This document shows positions 1 through 12,675 of a stretch of 64,000 nt of DNA, piece by piece. The position numbers and the translations under genes were made by a program. Source of the DNA: Ceratobasidium sp. AG-K (Eukaryota; Basidiomycota; Agaricomycetes; Cantharellales; Ceratobasidiaceae); NCBI GenBank assembly GCA_037039685.1, contig JAWNGF010000001.1:5518001-5582000 (forward strand). The letters are read 5' to 3'. The notes under the pieces are model-generated. The model saw nothing but the letters and a program-made list of their open reading frames with translations, was not told the DNA's origin and did no database searches. The first letter of the stretch is position 1. The number at the start of each line of letters is the position of its first letter.

Positions 1-1
1 C

Positions 2-3000
2 GGCAAGTCGATTGTCCCGCGGCGGAAGAGCGAGGCCTGGGCCGAGCTTCAGAGCCTCACCCATGCTGGAGGAGAGCTGGACGACGACAGCACCGCCAGC
101 ACGATGGCCTCGGACTTCCACGGTGGATTCATTCCCGCGTCCCAAGACTCGCAGTCCGGGCCCTTTAGCTCCCAAGGCACGTACGCGACGTCAAGCTCCC
201 AGCAAAGCGCCACCGATCGCGACATGGGGCTGGACGACGCCCTGTCCCGTCTTCGAGCTGCCAGACAGAGTATGGGTGCTGGAGAGGCCGATATCTCCAT
301 CGACGATGATGACGACAACCGCTCGAGCTCTAGCGGGGACTTTGAGGGCCAGTTCGACGATGAGGAGCGAACCATGGACGTGACGGCTATAACCGGTGGA
401 CTCAGATTCCGCACCGACGACGATGAGGATGAGGAGGCCGAGGCGGAGAGCGCATCAGCTCCTGCTCCGGACGCGCCGACAGCCCCTGCGTTTGTCTTTA
501 CCGAACAACCCGAGGCGTCGAGTGCAACGTCCAACCCTGCTTCCAACGTCGCTCCTAACTTGCCCACCTTCGCGGTGGAACCTCCCTCACCAGCGGCTCC
601 CGAGCCGCAAGCTCCCACTGTGCCCGCCGCCCCTATTACATTTGCTATTCCGTCGTCGCCAAAGCCAGCTGTGGCGAAACCTACCTCCCTGCCCGTCCCT
701 GCGCCAACCTTTGCCGTCGACGCTGCACCTGGACCTTCCACCCTCACAGCGCCTTCTAATCCCGAACCCGCTCCTTCTCCCAGGGCCCGGTCGCCCCTCA
801 CGTTTGAGGTCTCGCAGTCGCCTGTGCGTCCACCGCCCGTGTCGTGGAGTCCCCGCAATGCACCGGGGCCGTTCGAGTTCAAGCTCCCAAGTGGCAGCAC
901 CCCTCGACGCTCTTCGTCTGCAGGGGGTTTGAACGTGATCTCCACCACCGCTCGCGCGACCACTCCTGTCCCTGCTGGAACCCCCAAGGCTGTTGATACC
1001 CCGACACGCGCTACGTCTGCGCCCCCTACACCCAAGCGCCCACGAGAGGAAGCCCAAGAGGAGGGATCAGCGAGGAAGAAGCAGGCTCTGGCGGCTCCTG
1101 AGCAAGAGAAGAAGGGCGCAGCCAAACCACCTCGCCGCCGTAGCTTCGCGCCTCGCATGTCCATGTCGATCTTGGGTCGGGCTGGTCGCAGTGCTCAAGA
1201 CGCACCTCCTGCGGCCGAACCATCCCCTCCCCGCGTCCCGTCCCCACCGCCTGCCCCGGTAGTCGAGCCTCCTGCGCCTCAATCTCCCTCGCCGGTCCGT
1301 GAACCATCTCCCATTACAGCGCGTGCAAGCCCGCCGCGCCCTACCACACCACCGAGTGCGAACCCCGTGCGCCAGGCACCCGCTTCGCCTTCACTCACTC
1401 GTGGGTCCCCGAAGCCTTCGGCATCTCTTGAGGAGATTAGAGTAGCCAGCCCGCTCCGCTCCCGCGTGAGCGCCGTGGGAACCAAATCGCCTGCACACTG
1501 GGGGGCCAGCGCGCAGAACGAACTGGAACTCGACGATGTGAGCTCTACCGATTATGGCGTTGTTTGTGGGCATACTGACCTTGTCACGCAGGTTCCCGCC
1601 ATCTCGGCGAGCGACTTTTTGAGGATGACCCGGATCTCGTTCATGGATGGGCTCACTGTCAAACGACGCTCGACTGTCGGGCTGGGTATCCTCGGTCGCA
1701 GGCAGAGCGGCGAGAACCAGCCCGTTCCTGGGGTCGCGGATTATATTACCGCGATGACCGTCGGAATTCCGCAGCTCGAGACGTTCAACTATGTGAGTGG
1801 ACAGCCGAACTTGAAAGTTTGGAATTTTATTAATGGTTACGTTTGAATAGGCCAGCAAAGAGCTCAAAGAGTACATTTCGAACGGCAAAAAGGCGATCCG
1901 TATCCTCGAAGACGATCTTGACGCCAACAACCCGTACTTGTTCAAGGAATACCTGGCAAGTGGGGAGGATGATCGTCGTGCGATTGAGGTACGTCGCTTC
2001 CACACGCGATCCAAATCGAGACTGACACATTCCCTCATAGGAAACTTTGGGTGGCCACAAGGAAGCGATGCGTATGCGTTCCAAGATGTCGTGGTACAAG
2101 TGGAGGCACAACTTTGTCAGCGAGATGCAAGGCGCCGCGGATCGGGAAACGGAACTGCTTCAGCAGGTACGTCGGTTCCTTAAGTTTATTTACTTGGTGC
2201 TTTAACTAACACCCTCTAGGATCTGGCGTCGTTACGAGCGATCGGCGACCAACTGGCCGAGCCTATCCCGTCCCTGAGAGAGCAACACGCGAAGCTCAAG
2301 GCTCAGCTCGCGGCAGAGCGCGCCGCGGTCGAAGCATCCAAAGATTGCGATCCCGAAATCATGAGTGAACTCAGGACTGGAATAACGGAACAAAAGTAAG
2401 CCCCTGGTTCGTCAAGCATTGAATCCACTCTGACCACCTCTTATTACCAGTACCCAAATAGAAAGTTACAGGTCCGATATTCAAAGCAGCACAGCCAAGC
2501 TCGAAAAGCTCAAGGCCAAGTTGGAAGAAGCCGAGAATGATAAGCAAGCGTTGCTCAACCAGATGCGGGTTCATCAAGAGCAGCTCGACGCGCTTCATCC
2601 AACCGTCGAGATCGTTAACCTTCGTGGTACGCCGTCTTGTATACTAGCCATGTCATAACACTCACACTCGCACAGAGGAATTCGATAAACTCCAAAGGCT
2701 ACATCTCTGGCATGCTGTCAAGCTCGAGGACAAGTACATCGAACTTGTCTATGACAGTCGGTACCGCGTGCAAATGAAGTGCGCCGCATTCAAGCCGATA
2801 CCATCTGGGTGCCGCATCCTCGCCGTCCCGCCCAAGGGAAAGCAAGTCGATCAGTTCCCTGGGCTGAGCGAGCTGGTGTTGGATCTATCCCAAGCGATGA
2901 TTCGTCAGACGACCGAGTTGAACCTCAAGAAGGTACGCATACAAATAACAAGGAAAGACAAGTAACTAACTTGGACCTGCAGGTTGTCAGGATGCTTGGT

Positions 3001-3412
3001 CGTTTGTGGACTTCGGTCTCCCATATGCGCTGCAACTTGCGGTTGTTGGCGATGAAGTACCCGATTACCATCATCCGCACAGATAACGGCTTTGGCTTCA
3101 AGGCCATTACCCGCGTGCGCTTCCCTGGCTCGAAAGGCCTCGCCAAGATCACTTTTATCGCCGAGGAACAGCACATTCGCGACTGGGGAAGGCAATTGCA
3201 TACCCTAGGCGTCGATGTCGATGTCGTGTTTGGAAAACTTGAGTAAGTATACCCCACATAGTATTGTTAAAGCACGCTGGCTGACTTCCCGGACTAGTCG
3301 TAACCTATTGGTCGATGTGATCAAGGAACGCATCTCGGACTCTATCATTGAGGAGAGCTATGGGTTGCTACTAGACGCGTGCGCAGATGCGATTGCTTGT
3401 GCCGAAGAGTAG
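2..3412 (+). CDS. SPC7: Kinetochore scaffold Spc7/Spc105/KNL1, 5' end outside the window
   Basis: KNL1-type outer-kinetochore scaffold that recruits Bub-checkpoint proteins and binds the Mis12 complex. The frame is open from base 2, so the start lies upstream. The first exon runs to about 1792 and encodes a long disordered, Pro/Ser/Ala-rich region. It carries one MELT-like phospho-site, TMDVTAI, near 371-388, and a basic patch RRRSFAPRMSMS near 1135-1170. The conserved Spc7 domain begins at ISASDFLRMTRISFMDGL near 1600. It continues through exons starting at 1851, 2041, 2220, 2451 and 2676 as a long coiled coil. The last exons (2983-3242 and 3298-3412) give the C-terminal RWD-like part (TIIRTDNGFGFKAITRVRF). 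Each junction keeps frame with GT-AG borders. Family assignment is firm; the N-terminus and the full number of MELT repeats cannot be seen. Confidence 0.9.
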
Positions 3413-3514
3413 AGAGTTTCTATCCGTCCTTTTTATCATTCATGGTTATACCAGCGACATTGTAATTCTAACTGTATCCTATCATCAATCTGGAACACCT
3501 TTACATTGGAAACG

Positions 3515-4643
3515 TTATTTGGAGCCTGTTGTCAATAAATCCCATGCTTCCTGATATCGTTTGCGAGTTCCCTCGACCACCTCTGCGGTCATTGTCCAAC
3601 CTTGGCCGTCTCTGCCGCCCTCGAGCCCCTTCTTAAATCCCTCGGCAGTAAGCCAGTCTCGCAAGTATTGCTTGTCAAAGCTCGGTTGGGCTTGACCTAT
3701 GCACCGTTTCAGTTTAGGTGTTTGAGCGTTGGTTGATTACTTGCCTGGCTTGTAACCTGCTGCCGGCCAGTACCGAGATGAATCAGGGGTAAGCACTTCG
3801 TCGATTAGGATGAGCTGCGGTTCTGCTCCAGGCTCCTCGACGAGACCAAACTCGAGCTTGGTGTCGGCAAGGATCACACCACGGCTGGCGGCGTACTCGG
3901 CAGCCTCTTGGTAGATCCTGACCGCAACAGCGGCGATCTTATCACAGAGCTCCTTTCCAATAATCTTGGCAGCTGGAAGAAGATTAGACGTTGTGGATCG
4001 GCCGATGAGCTCTTACCTTGATCGGGATGAATATTTTCGTCGTGTTGACCCTGCTCGGCCTTGGTCGAGGGAGTGAACAACGGCTCGGGCAGTTTCTGAG
4101 ACTCGACCAAGCCCGCTGGGACTCTGATCCCATGCACAGTCCCAGACTTTTTGTACTCGGACCAAGCAGAGCCTTCGTCCAAAAGTTAGTGCGAGCCTAC
4201 AAAACCTGAACCAGACCCACCAGTAATGTACCCCCGCACGATTGCCTCGAGAGGGATAACCTTGGCTTTCTTGACAAGCATAGACCGCCCCTCAAGGATG
4301 TCCTTGTATTTGGACACTTCGGTGGGCATCTTGTCGACATCAGCGGTGATCAAGTGGTTTGGGATGATCGACTCGAGCCGTTTGAACCAAAAGAGAGCAA
4401 GTTGGCTAAGGATAACTCCTTTGCCTGGAACACCCTGTACAGAGAGCTCCAATCAAGTGGTCGAGTCAAGCAGACGGTCCCTACATTTTTCAAGATCACA
4501 TCGTATGCACTGATACGATCCGTAGCGACAAACAAGAGCGCATTTGGGTCGGACGTCGAATAGATATCTCGAACCTTGCCTTGTGAGACGAGCGTAAGAT
4601 CAGGAAGCGAGTCCTTGGTTTCGGTGATCGCAGCGGTGGCCAT
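3515..4643 (-). CDS. ADE1: Phosphoribosylaminoimidazole-succinocarboxamide synthase (SAICAR synthetase)
   Basis: Purine-biosynthesis enzyme that joins CAIR and aspartate using ATP in the cytosol. The N-terminus has the family hallmarks SQGKVRDIY and [14 protein letters not shown]. After a 50-nt intron (4435-4484) come GVPGKG, LTxxSxFWF-like [10 protein letters not shown], and [15 protein letters not shown] further short intron leads to [14 protein letters not shown] and the C-terminal ADTKLEFGL and [12 protein letters not shown] motifs. The protein ends [11 protein letters not shown]. Start ATG at 4643 is the first in frame and gives the usual eukaryotic length of about 300 residues. It is tail-to-tail with Spc7, about 100 bp apart. 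No frame breaks were seen. Confidence 0.95.
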
Positions 4644-4840
4644 ATCGAACGCTCAGATGAAATTTCGGATGACAGTCAGGAAGTAAAATCAACGCGAATC
4701 AATTAGCCATATTAGGAACATCAGATGTTGCACATTGGCTGTAAGCATATACACAGCGCACTACGAAGTATAAAAGAGGAAAAACTGCGACAATATAGCC
4801 CAAGAAGCGATCCATACGCGTACAAAATATTACAACGAGC

Positions 4841-7800
4841 TCAATCGTCGTCGTTGCTGGACAAGTACTCCTCGTCACTAACCGAGGCCCGACGCGCGTT
4901 CGGCTTTTTGTGAACTGGCGGTGCAGGCTCGTCCTCGTCGGCGGCTGAGAGTGGAGAAGTGTTGCCGGGGTGGGCTGGATCTGCACCTGGCATATCCGTC
5001 CCAGCAGTTTCACGAATAAACACCGCTTCGAGGACCTTTTGCATCGCGTCTGCGTCTTGATATACCCACGAGTCCTCCTATAGTTGCTCCTTAGTATCAC
5101 CGAGACGCTGCTGGAGGAAAACGACGAACCGTATTGTAAGTACGAGCATTGTTGAACATGAGTCGCCAATCATCCCGATACGCAGAGACAGTCTTGTAGT
5201 ACCCGCTCGCCGCGCGCTTGCGCATATGAGACATGGCGATCGGTTTTTGAATGAGCTGGAAATGAAACAGTCAGAGGAGATCGAGGGAATAAAACAATGA
5301 GCCGTACCTCGTAGTAATCGGGATAGAACTTGCGATCTGGCAGCTCCTTGAACAGCTCGCAGCGCTGGCGGCCCTCGTGATCCGTCAGGCTCTGTACCGC
5401 CTGGTGACACGCCTGGAACGCCGCCTTCATACGTTCTCGCATAGCAGGGGCTACAGGTGGGCCCGCCGATCCAGGGTTCTGAGTGCGACGGCGTTTCTGC
5501 AAAAGACCATGGTCAACAAAGCCCGTGTTGTCGACTCGGTTAGCTCACCTGTCCACGAGACTCGTCGTCGTCTTCGTCCGAAGAGGGCTCGGGCGATTGT
5601 ATCTTGCCGCGCTTGCGTTTGCCAGATAAATCGTCGACCCGAGCCTTGCCCTTGCCCTTCTTGTTCCGCTTGCTCTTGTCGTCGGGTGCAGGCGTGACAG
5701 ACCCGCTCGCGCCTTCTCGGCCAAGACGGCTGGCGGTACGACTCCTCCTCGCAGGCATGTCCTCAAAGTCGTCGAGATCCTCTCCCTCCTCGAGCGCCTG
5801 AAAACCGGTCAACATTGAGCTCATGCAAATAACGCACGACTCACCATGGCCCACTGATCGTCCGTCAACCCATCGTTGTACGACACGACCTTGCGCTCAC
5901 GCGCACCACGTCCAACAGCCTTGAGTTCCGCCTCGGGGGGCTCGTACGGCTCGTCGCGCTGGTACACCTCGGGCAACTCTTGGAACGTCATCATCCGCTC
6001 GGGACGAGGTCCGCGATTCCCGGCCTCGCGCCACTCGCGCTCCTCGTTCATGTCACGTTCATAGTCCATGCTCTTGAACTTTTCAAGCTCCTGATCCGTG
6101 CGTGCGATAATCTGGTTGATCTCATCGTCGTCCATGACCGTATCCTCGTTGACCTCCTCGTTATCGGCTTCAAGCATCATTCGCAAGACGGCTTCGGACT
6201 CGGCGGCGCTCGACTGGTTGTCGAACCGACCGGCTTGGATGACTTTGCCGTCCATGTCGAGCTTTTGCTTGGCGCGCGCGAGCATGTGTTCTTCCACGCT
6301 GCGCTCGGTGATGAACCGAAGAATCACGACCGAGTTCTTTTGCCCGATACGATGCGCACGATCTTGGGCTTGGAGATCGGCATGGGGATTCCAATCAGAA
6401 TCGTAGCTACCCCGCACATCAGCTTAAGCCCAACCGACCGCGCTCAGACTCACATGATAACCGTATCGGCAGTCTGCAAGTTCAGACCCAACCCACCCGC
6501 ACGCGTGGACAGCAAAAACACATCATACTCGGAGCCCGGAGCGTTGAACGCCTTGAGCAAATCGGCACGATCATCGGGCTTGGTGCCACCATCCAATCGG
6601 AGGAACTTGTACCCGCGATAGTTCATATAGTCTTCGAGAATGTTCATCACTTGGGTCATTTGGAAGAACATCAGGACCTGTGGTCGATCAGCACGTGGCG
6701 GTAAACAAAAACGTGGGCACGTACACGATGCTTGAACGCAAACAGCTTGGGCAGGATTCGGTCGAGGAGCGCGACTTTGCCCGAGGCGCGGAAGACGCTC
6801 GAGTTGAGTTCACGGCTTGGGTTGATGACGTCCTCGACTTCGGGGAACACAAACGGATGTTGGCAAATCTTTCGCAGCTGCATGACCGTGTTGTTCAAGC
6901 CCTTGATACCTGCCGTCTTTCTGCAGAGGGCGTCAGCCACCAGTAACAGGGGAAACACATCCGCACGCACCCTTTGGAATCCTTGCCGTCTGTAAACAAC
7001 ATTCCGTGCTTCTTGAACTGCATGTACAACTGGCTCTGGAGCGAGCTCATCTTGCACTTGATGACCTTTTCAATCTTGTCTGGCAACTCGCTCTCGACGT
7101 CCTTCTTCAGGCGACGAAGCAAGAACGGACGGAGCACTTTGTGCAGACGGCGAATAATAAGCAGGGCCTCTTCTTCGTTCAGCTCAATCTTGTCGGCCGT
7201 GCCCGAGTTGGCAAAGGGCGTGTTGAACCATTCGTCAAACGATTTGACGCTGTTGAAGATCTTGGGAAGGGCAAAGTTGAGAAGCGCCCACAGTTCGGGG
7301 AGGTTGTTCTAAAGGGAGGTGAGCGCCAAGTCGATTCAAAAATATGCAATCATACCTGGAGAGGAGTACCAGTCAAGATGAGGCGGTATCGAGAAGAGTA
7401 GAATTGGTTAAGGGTTTGGGAAAGCCGGCTCTGCGTGTTCTTCATACGATGACCCTCGTCTAAACACAATCAGTTTCGGCACACCGCCTAGTCCAAGTGT
7501 GTACCCACCAATAATCATGTGCACCCATTTGATCTTGCTCAAGAACGGTCGGTCCTTGATGATATACTCGAATGTCGTCAACAAGACCTGGAAGTTTTGC
7601 GCACGGAGGTTGAGCTGGATCTGCCTGCGAACATTGGGCGAGCCCTTGTAAACAACAGTAGCGATCGACGGGGCCCATTTGGAAAACTCCAGAGTCCAGT
7701 TGGTGAGGGTCGAAAGCGGGACGATGATGAGGTAAGGGCCATGCAGTTTCTTGCGCTCGATGAGGAACGAGACGAGCGAGATGGTTTGGATGGTTTTTCC

Positions 7801-9538
7801 GAGACCCTGTTGAGACATGAGTAGAGGTTCTAGCTGGGGCCGAAGTACTTGCCATTTCGTCTGCGAGGATGCCGTTGAGCCTGTTGTTGTACAAGCTGAC
7901 CATCCACTGCAACCCCTTCAACTGATACTCCTTGAGTTTGCCACCAACAAGAATGCTCGGCTGAGTCGTGATCTTTTCCGAAATACGATGCGCCACGGCA
8001 TAATAATCGACCTTGCCCTTGTCCTCGTTTGGATCGTCGAGACGCGTAGCGCCAAACGTCGCCTCGCTCGCGGGGCCGTCTTCAGATTCAAACGGAATGG
8101 GCGGAGCGTCACGGTGAATGTCGTCGTTTTGCTGCGCGACGACAGCCTGGGCGAGCGAGTCGAGGTACGAGTCGGTCTGCTTGATAAGATGGGTGATACG
8201 AGTATCCTTGGCCGTGTCGATGAGCTTGAGATACGCCTCTTCGTCGTCGGCCTTGAGCGCCTTGAGACGTTCCTTGGAGATACGCTCGATGCGCTTTTGC
8301 TCCTCCTTTTCGGTCAAGACATGGAACTGCAAAACCGCGCGGCCGAGTTTGCCCATGCGCGCACGGGCATTCAAGTTGGTCGCAACGATTTCACGCCCGT
8401 GTGCGACGATCGTGTTGAGATAGTCGAGGTGTTTTTGTTTGGCGCGGCGTTCGCGTTCTTTGCGCTGTTGGCGCTCGAGGAGTTCGGTGTGCCGGACGTC
8501 GCGGAGGGTTGAGCGCTTGAACCTGCGGGTGGTGCTTCGGTCTGCGGGCAGCACCGAGACGTCGTGTACACGTACGAGCGAGTGGCGCAGGGCCTGCTGG
8601 CGAGCGCGCAGCTGGAGACCTTTGAGCTCGATGAGTGCGCGGAGCTTGCCGTGGGCGCTGGCCGAGGGGTGGATGACCAACTCCTTGTCGTCCTTTTCCT
8701 CGTCGGCTTCGGGCTCAGGCTCGCCCATGGTGCTCGACATTCCCGAAAGCTCGCGGATGCGCTGGGCAATGCGGGCATCGACAAATCGCTCGCGTGCGAG
8801 CTTGAGCTGCAGAGGGTCGAGGCCAAGGGGAGTGATGCTGGGCACAATCGCTCGCAGGTTTTTGGCAGTCGCGAGTCGGACGGCAGGGTGGGTGTAGGCA
8901 TTGTAGGGGTAGATCAACGACGAAGTGTCGTTTTCGAGCAGTTGGCCAGGAGGGGCTGTGAGCTGGTCCGAGTCTTCTGCACTGGCGTTGGGTGGATGGA
9001 TGGCCTGTTGGATCTCCAGGGGAACAGCCAGTCCACGCTGGAGGTACTTCCAGGCCGAGATCTGGGAACGGAGCGTGGCAAGTTGGTTCGGATTGAAGGT
9101 AATAGGGGTCGGGGGAGATGCTGGGGGACTGGGTGCACTGTGCCCATTCGTCGCGGGAATTTCAATCGCGGGTTTTGGTGTAGGCGCCGCGAGCTGAGCC
9201 TGGGCTTGTTGTGCCTGGGCTTGTGCTTGTTGCGCTTGGGCAGGGATCAGCCACGGATCACGCGGCGTGCGACTGCTTACCTGTGCGAGCCATCTGCATG
9301 CGCTTAAACATCGCCAGATACTGCGTAATATTCGCCAGCTCGGGGTTGTTGGCGGGCGTGAACCCCGCTTGCTTCAGCGTATTCGAGCGCTACTCTCGTC
9401 AGCACCCGAAAAAAAACCGGAAAAATGCGAATTTACCATCACTAGCGTCTGCAGCCCTTCCCGCGTCATCAGGTGCGGCGGGGGGTACTGCGAGTTTCCC
9501 CCCGTCTGCATTTGCATCGGTTGCGCAGGCGTCGCCAT
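4841..9538 (-). CDS. STH1: RSC/SWI-SNF chromatin-remodelling ATPase (Snf2/Sth1 type)
   Basis: Catalytic subunit of a nucleosome-remodelling complex, acting in the nucleus. Domain order from the N-terminus: a Gln/Ala-rich segment; a QLQ domain ([17 protein letters not shown] near 9120-9070); an HSA domain with a long basic helix near 8600-8350; then the SNF2 ATPase. The Walker A region ([11 protein letters not shown] near 7810) and the DEGHRMKN box (split by an intron near 7457-7510) are both present. The helicase C domain ([38 protein letters not shown]) lies at 6670-6280. A SnAC-like acidic segment follows, then a C-terminal bromodomain ([30 protein letters not shown]) near 5400-5020. The start is taken at the ATG of 9538 ([11 protein letters not shown]); the longer in-frame extension begins with GTG. 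The bromodomain and QLQ/HSA order favour Snf2/Sth1 over INO80 or CHD. Which of the two paralogues it is remains a guess. Confidence 0.92.
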
Positions 9539-9660
9539 GTGGTGGGGATGTGCTAGTGTGTTGGAGGTCACGTGTTGCTGCTTGTCGACATTTGGCTTCG
9601 CGTGGCGCCTCTGTTCAACCTACCGCCCAACCACCACCACCACTGCTCTACACGTTCAAC
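9539..9660. promoter_or_regulatory. 122-bp shared divergent promoter between STH1 and CDC11
   Basis: The start codons of the remodeller (9538, minus) and the septin (9661, plus) are head-to-head and only 122 bp apart, so both 5' UTRs and core promoters must lie here or overlap. The interval contains CACGTG (9569-9574), an E-box of the bHLH/Cbf1 type. No TATA box is evident. Confidence 0.6.
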
Positions 9661-10998
9661 ATGGCTTACAGACACCGCGGCCGCAAAAATGCGAAAAAGG
9701 GGATCCAGTTCACCCTCATGGTTGTCGGTGAGCCAATAGAACCACTGCTTGTCTTTTTCTGGTGTTGACGTGACTAGGCGCGAGCGGCTCTGGACGCACC
9801 ACGTTTGTCAACACCCTCTGCGAGTCGGAAGTCCTTGCCTACAAGGTTGCCGACAATGCAGAGAGCGCCCACATTGAGGAGGGCATTCGCATCAAGCCGG
9901 TCAACGTCGGTATGTCGCTTTTTTACTGCCGTGAAGCGCGCTGACATTGTTTTTAGAACTCGAGGAGGATGGTGTTCGTATCGCGCTAACGATTGTTGAC
10001 ACGCCTGGATTTGGCGACAACATTGATAACGAGTTCGCGTTCCAAGAGATTGTTGGCTACCTCGAGCGCCAGTACGACGACATTCTCGCAGAGCAGTCGC
10101 GTATCAAGCGTAACCCCCGCTTCCGTGACAACCGTGTTCATGCCCTGCTCTACTTTATCTCTCCCACCGGTCACGCGTGAGTCTATTCAATATTGCTAGT
10201 AACCCTATCTAACTCGCTACAGTCTCCGGGAAATGGACATTGAATTGATGCGCCGCCTGTCCCCGCGCGTCAATGTCATTCCCGTCATTGGCAAAGCCGA
10301 CTCGTTCACCCCTGCCGAGCTCAAGGGCTTCAAAAAGCGCGTCATGGAGGATATCGAGTACTATGGCATCCCCGTCTACAACTTCCCCTACGACGTCGAG
10401 GAGGATGACGAGGACACGATCCAAGACAACTCGGAGCTCCGCGCGCTTTTGCCGTTTGCCATTGTTGGCAGCAGTGAAGAGATCGACATTGACGGCCAGC
10501 CCGTTCGCGCTCGCATCTACCCATGGGGTGTGGTCGAGGTTGACAACCCCAAGCACTCGGACTTTTCTGCCTTGCGTGGAGCGTTGCTCAAGTGCGTTCA
10601 TTAACCGCCATGTTGATTCCGCTTCTGACGTTTTTATCCAGCACACACATGATCGACCTAAAGTCCCTCACCGACGACGTCTTGTACGAAACCTACCGTA
10701 CCGAAAAGCTGTCGCGCATGGTCCACGCCGACCACACCGACGACTCGATCCTCCCCGAGGACTTGGCAACTCAAAGCGTGCGTCTTAAGGAAGAGCAACT
10801 CCGTCGCGAAGAAGAAAAGGTTGGCTATTATTTCCATTTTCGAAGCAGTCTGTTTACACATGTTTCTAGCTTCGCGAGATCGAGCTCAAGGTCCAACGCG
10901 AGATCAACGAAAAGAGGCAAGAATTGCTCGCCAAGGAAGAGTCGCTCCGCAACCTCGAGACCAGGCTCGCGGCACAGGGCTCTCAGGCCGAGTTTTAG
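9661..10998 (+). CDS. CDC11: Septin, Cdc11/AspA group
   Basis: GTP-binding septin of the bud-neck/septum filament. Exons: 9661-9727, 9778-9909, 9957-10176, 10223-10591, 10642-10819 and 10870-10998, all joining in frame. The P-loop is GASGSGRTTF, with Arg in place of the usual GKS/T, as in the Cdc11/AspA class. The G3 motif DTPGFGD, the G4 motif GKAD and the septin unique element (FSALRGALLNTHMIDLKS) follow. The C-terminus has a short coiled coil rich in Glu/Arg and ends AAQGSQAEF. The N-terminus has a polybasic stretch (HRGRKNAKKG), typical of phosphoinositide-binding septins. Length of about 360 residues fits the class. No frame breaks. Confidence 0.95.
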
Positions 10999-11378
10999 AC
11001 CTGCAATGTCGGATACCCGGGGTTGTGATGTTCCAGCCATTGGGTTGGTACATGCTCCCTTTCAACTATTTGCTCCTAGTCTCTCTCTCTCGTTCGCGCT
11101 ATATCTTTACTTGGATACTTTTTTACTGCTCGCTCGTTTGTTCCTGTTTTGTCGCTGGTTGAGGAATCGAAACGATGATTTTTGGTCCCAAGCCAATGAC
11201 GCGATTGAGAGTTGAGAAACCTAGCCCCAAACCTAGACCTTGATCGGAGCCAACAGTAAAACAAGCCAAAGGATGACTTCAATAAGATTCGATGACTGCA
11301 CACGCGCACGTGACCGATTCGCGTGACGCATGACGAGTAACCACACAATGCGCGACGTCATTCCACGGATCCGCCTCG

Positions 11379-11384
11379 TATAAA
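11379..11384 (+). promoter_or_regulatory. TATA box of the small membrane-protein gene
   Basis: TATAAA lies 40 bp upstream of the ATG at 11424. A CRE-like CGACGTCA lies about 20 bp further upstream. Short leader inferred; no transcript data. Confidence 0.45.
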
Positions 11385-11423
11385 TCGAGCGACTGGCATG
11401 CCAGACTGGTCAACTACTCCATC

Positions 11424-12238
11424 ATGGCCTCTCGCGAAACCATCTACGACACCGGCCGCGTCGTTGGCACCATCACCGCTGGAATTTTTACCGGTAACTA
11501 TCAACGCATACATCACCACCCAAGCTAACACCCCCCAGGCCTAGCTGCGTCGGCACCACTATACACTCTCCCATCCCTCCTCAACCGCACACCATACGAC
11601 CGCTCACGCCCCGCATCCGATCTCGAAAAGTTCCAAGACGTCAACAAGGCTGCGTCGTCCAGTCTTACCCTCGCCGGCATCTCGGGCGCTGCGTTCCTCG
11701 TCGCTGCATACGCTGCTCCGGTAACGTTGCCTACAATGCCAAGTATGTCGGTCGTGGAGCGAGTGAGATTGGGACCCGGTTTGCCAGTGACCGTGTAAGT
11801 TGCTTTCTGTACAATGTTGGTGCTGTTGTTGATTTCCGTAGCTCGCGTCGAGGGTGACGACTTCTCGGGGACTATTGTTGACCGCTGGCCTAGGATTGAT
11901 GTGTCTTATTCCGTTTTCGGCTTTGATTGTGGGTCCGACCGCCAAGACGACTTTGAAAATGAAGACCAAGCTCCAGGCTGAGCAGTTTGGTAAGCGCCCA
12001 TATTGCGTGCATGTATGCGCTTGTTAACATTTGGGATGTAGCCGGTACCGCCGCAGGTGTGCCCAACAAGGGCCAGGACGAGTTTGATAAACAGCTTAAG
12101 AAGTGGGGTGTTGCTACCGAGGTGGGTTTTATTGGTTGAGAAATTGAACGGTTGCTTATTGGGTTGTAGGTTGTCGCTCTACTTGGACTTGTTGCGACTG
12201 TTTCGGGAACGCTTCAGCTTGTCGGCGTTGGATTGTAA
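11424..12238 (+). CDS. Small four-helix membrane protein, possibly DUF1772/anthrone-oxygenase-like
   Basis: Starts MASRETIYDTGRVVG; exon 1 ends at a donor after TAGIFTG. Four hydrophobic helices are visible: GTITAGIFTGLAASAPLY, SLTLAGISGAAFLVAAYAAP, LLLTAGLGLMCLIPFSALIV and VVALLGLVATVSGTLQLVGV. The motif PFSALIVGPTAKTTLKMKTK after helix 3 resembles the P-x-N/T-N-x-L-x-x region of DUF1772 proteins, but this is a tentative match. At about 11718-11721 the frame of exon 2 (AAYAAP) does not continue into the evidently coding segment that follows (NVAYNAKYVGRGASEIG). One extra G in the ccgg run would restore it. This could be a sequencing error or a genuine frameshift. Function unknown. Confidence 0.6.
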
Positions 12239-12675
12239 ATATGGAGCCCATGCGATTCTGAAATGCAATAATCATGATGTGTATTACTAGTATTCACTCG
12301 AGTGAGCGACCGCTTTCAAGTTCTTGCACGCATATATTCTATAAATATATTGTTTAGTGAACGCTTGAAAGTACGAATATGCGATTGTTTGTGTCTTTAC
12401 AAGAGTTGGATAGTCTGCCAAAAAGCTATGGTTAAATGTGATGAGTGTAGACGTGGTCGATGGCGCGAGGTGTGCACTGAAAAGGGGATAGGACTTTTGA
12501 GCAAGGTATTCACCATCAGGGTGACGGTGATTTTGAATGCTGGTTTCACAGTACAGCAAGTCATTGAGAGGACAGGTACAAGTCACTCGTGGTCACAACG
12601 AAAAATAAGAAACTTTATCATTGCTGATAACATTCTACCCAACTTTCACCAATCAACATATTCCTACGGCCCAAA
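12239..12675. other. Intergenic, nothing recognised
   Basis: AT-richer stretch between the membrane-protein gene and the 3' end of the NACHT-WD40 pseudogene. Open frames here are short and without recognisable motifs. Confidence 0.5.

Noticed and set aside
49..1164. 371-residue open frame antisense to Spc7
   Set aside because: Shadow of the GC-rich Spc7 coding strand; low-complexity composition, no motif, and the sense strand is clearly coding.
9374..9571. Upstream extension of STH1 starting at 9571
   Set aside because: The codon at 9571 is GTG on the minus strand, not ATG; the first ATG is at 9538.
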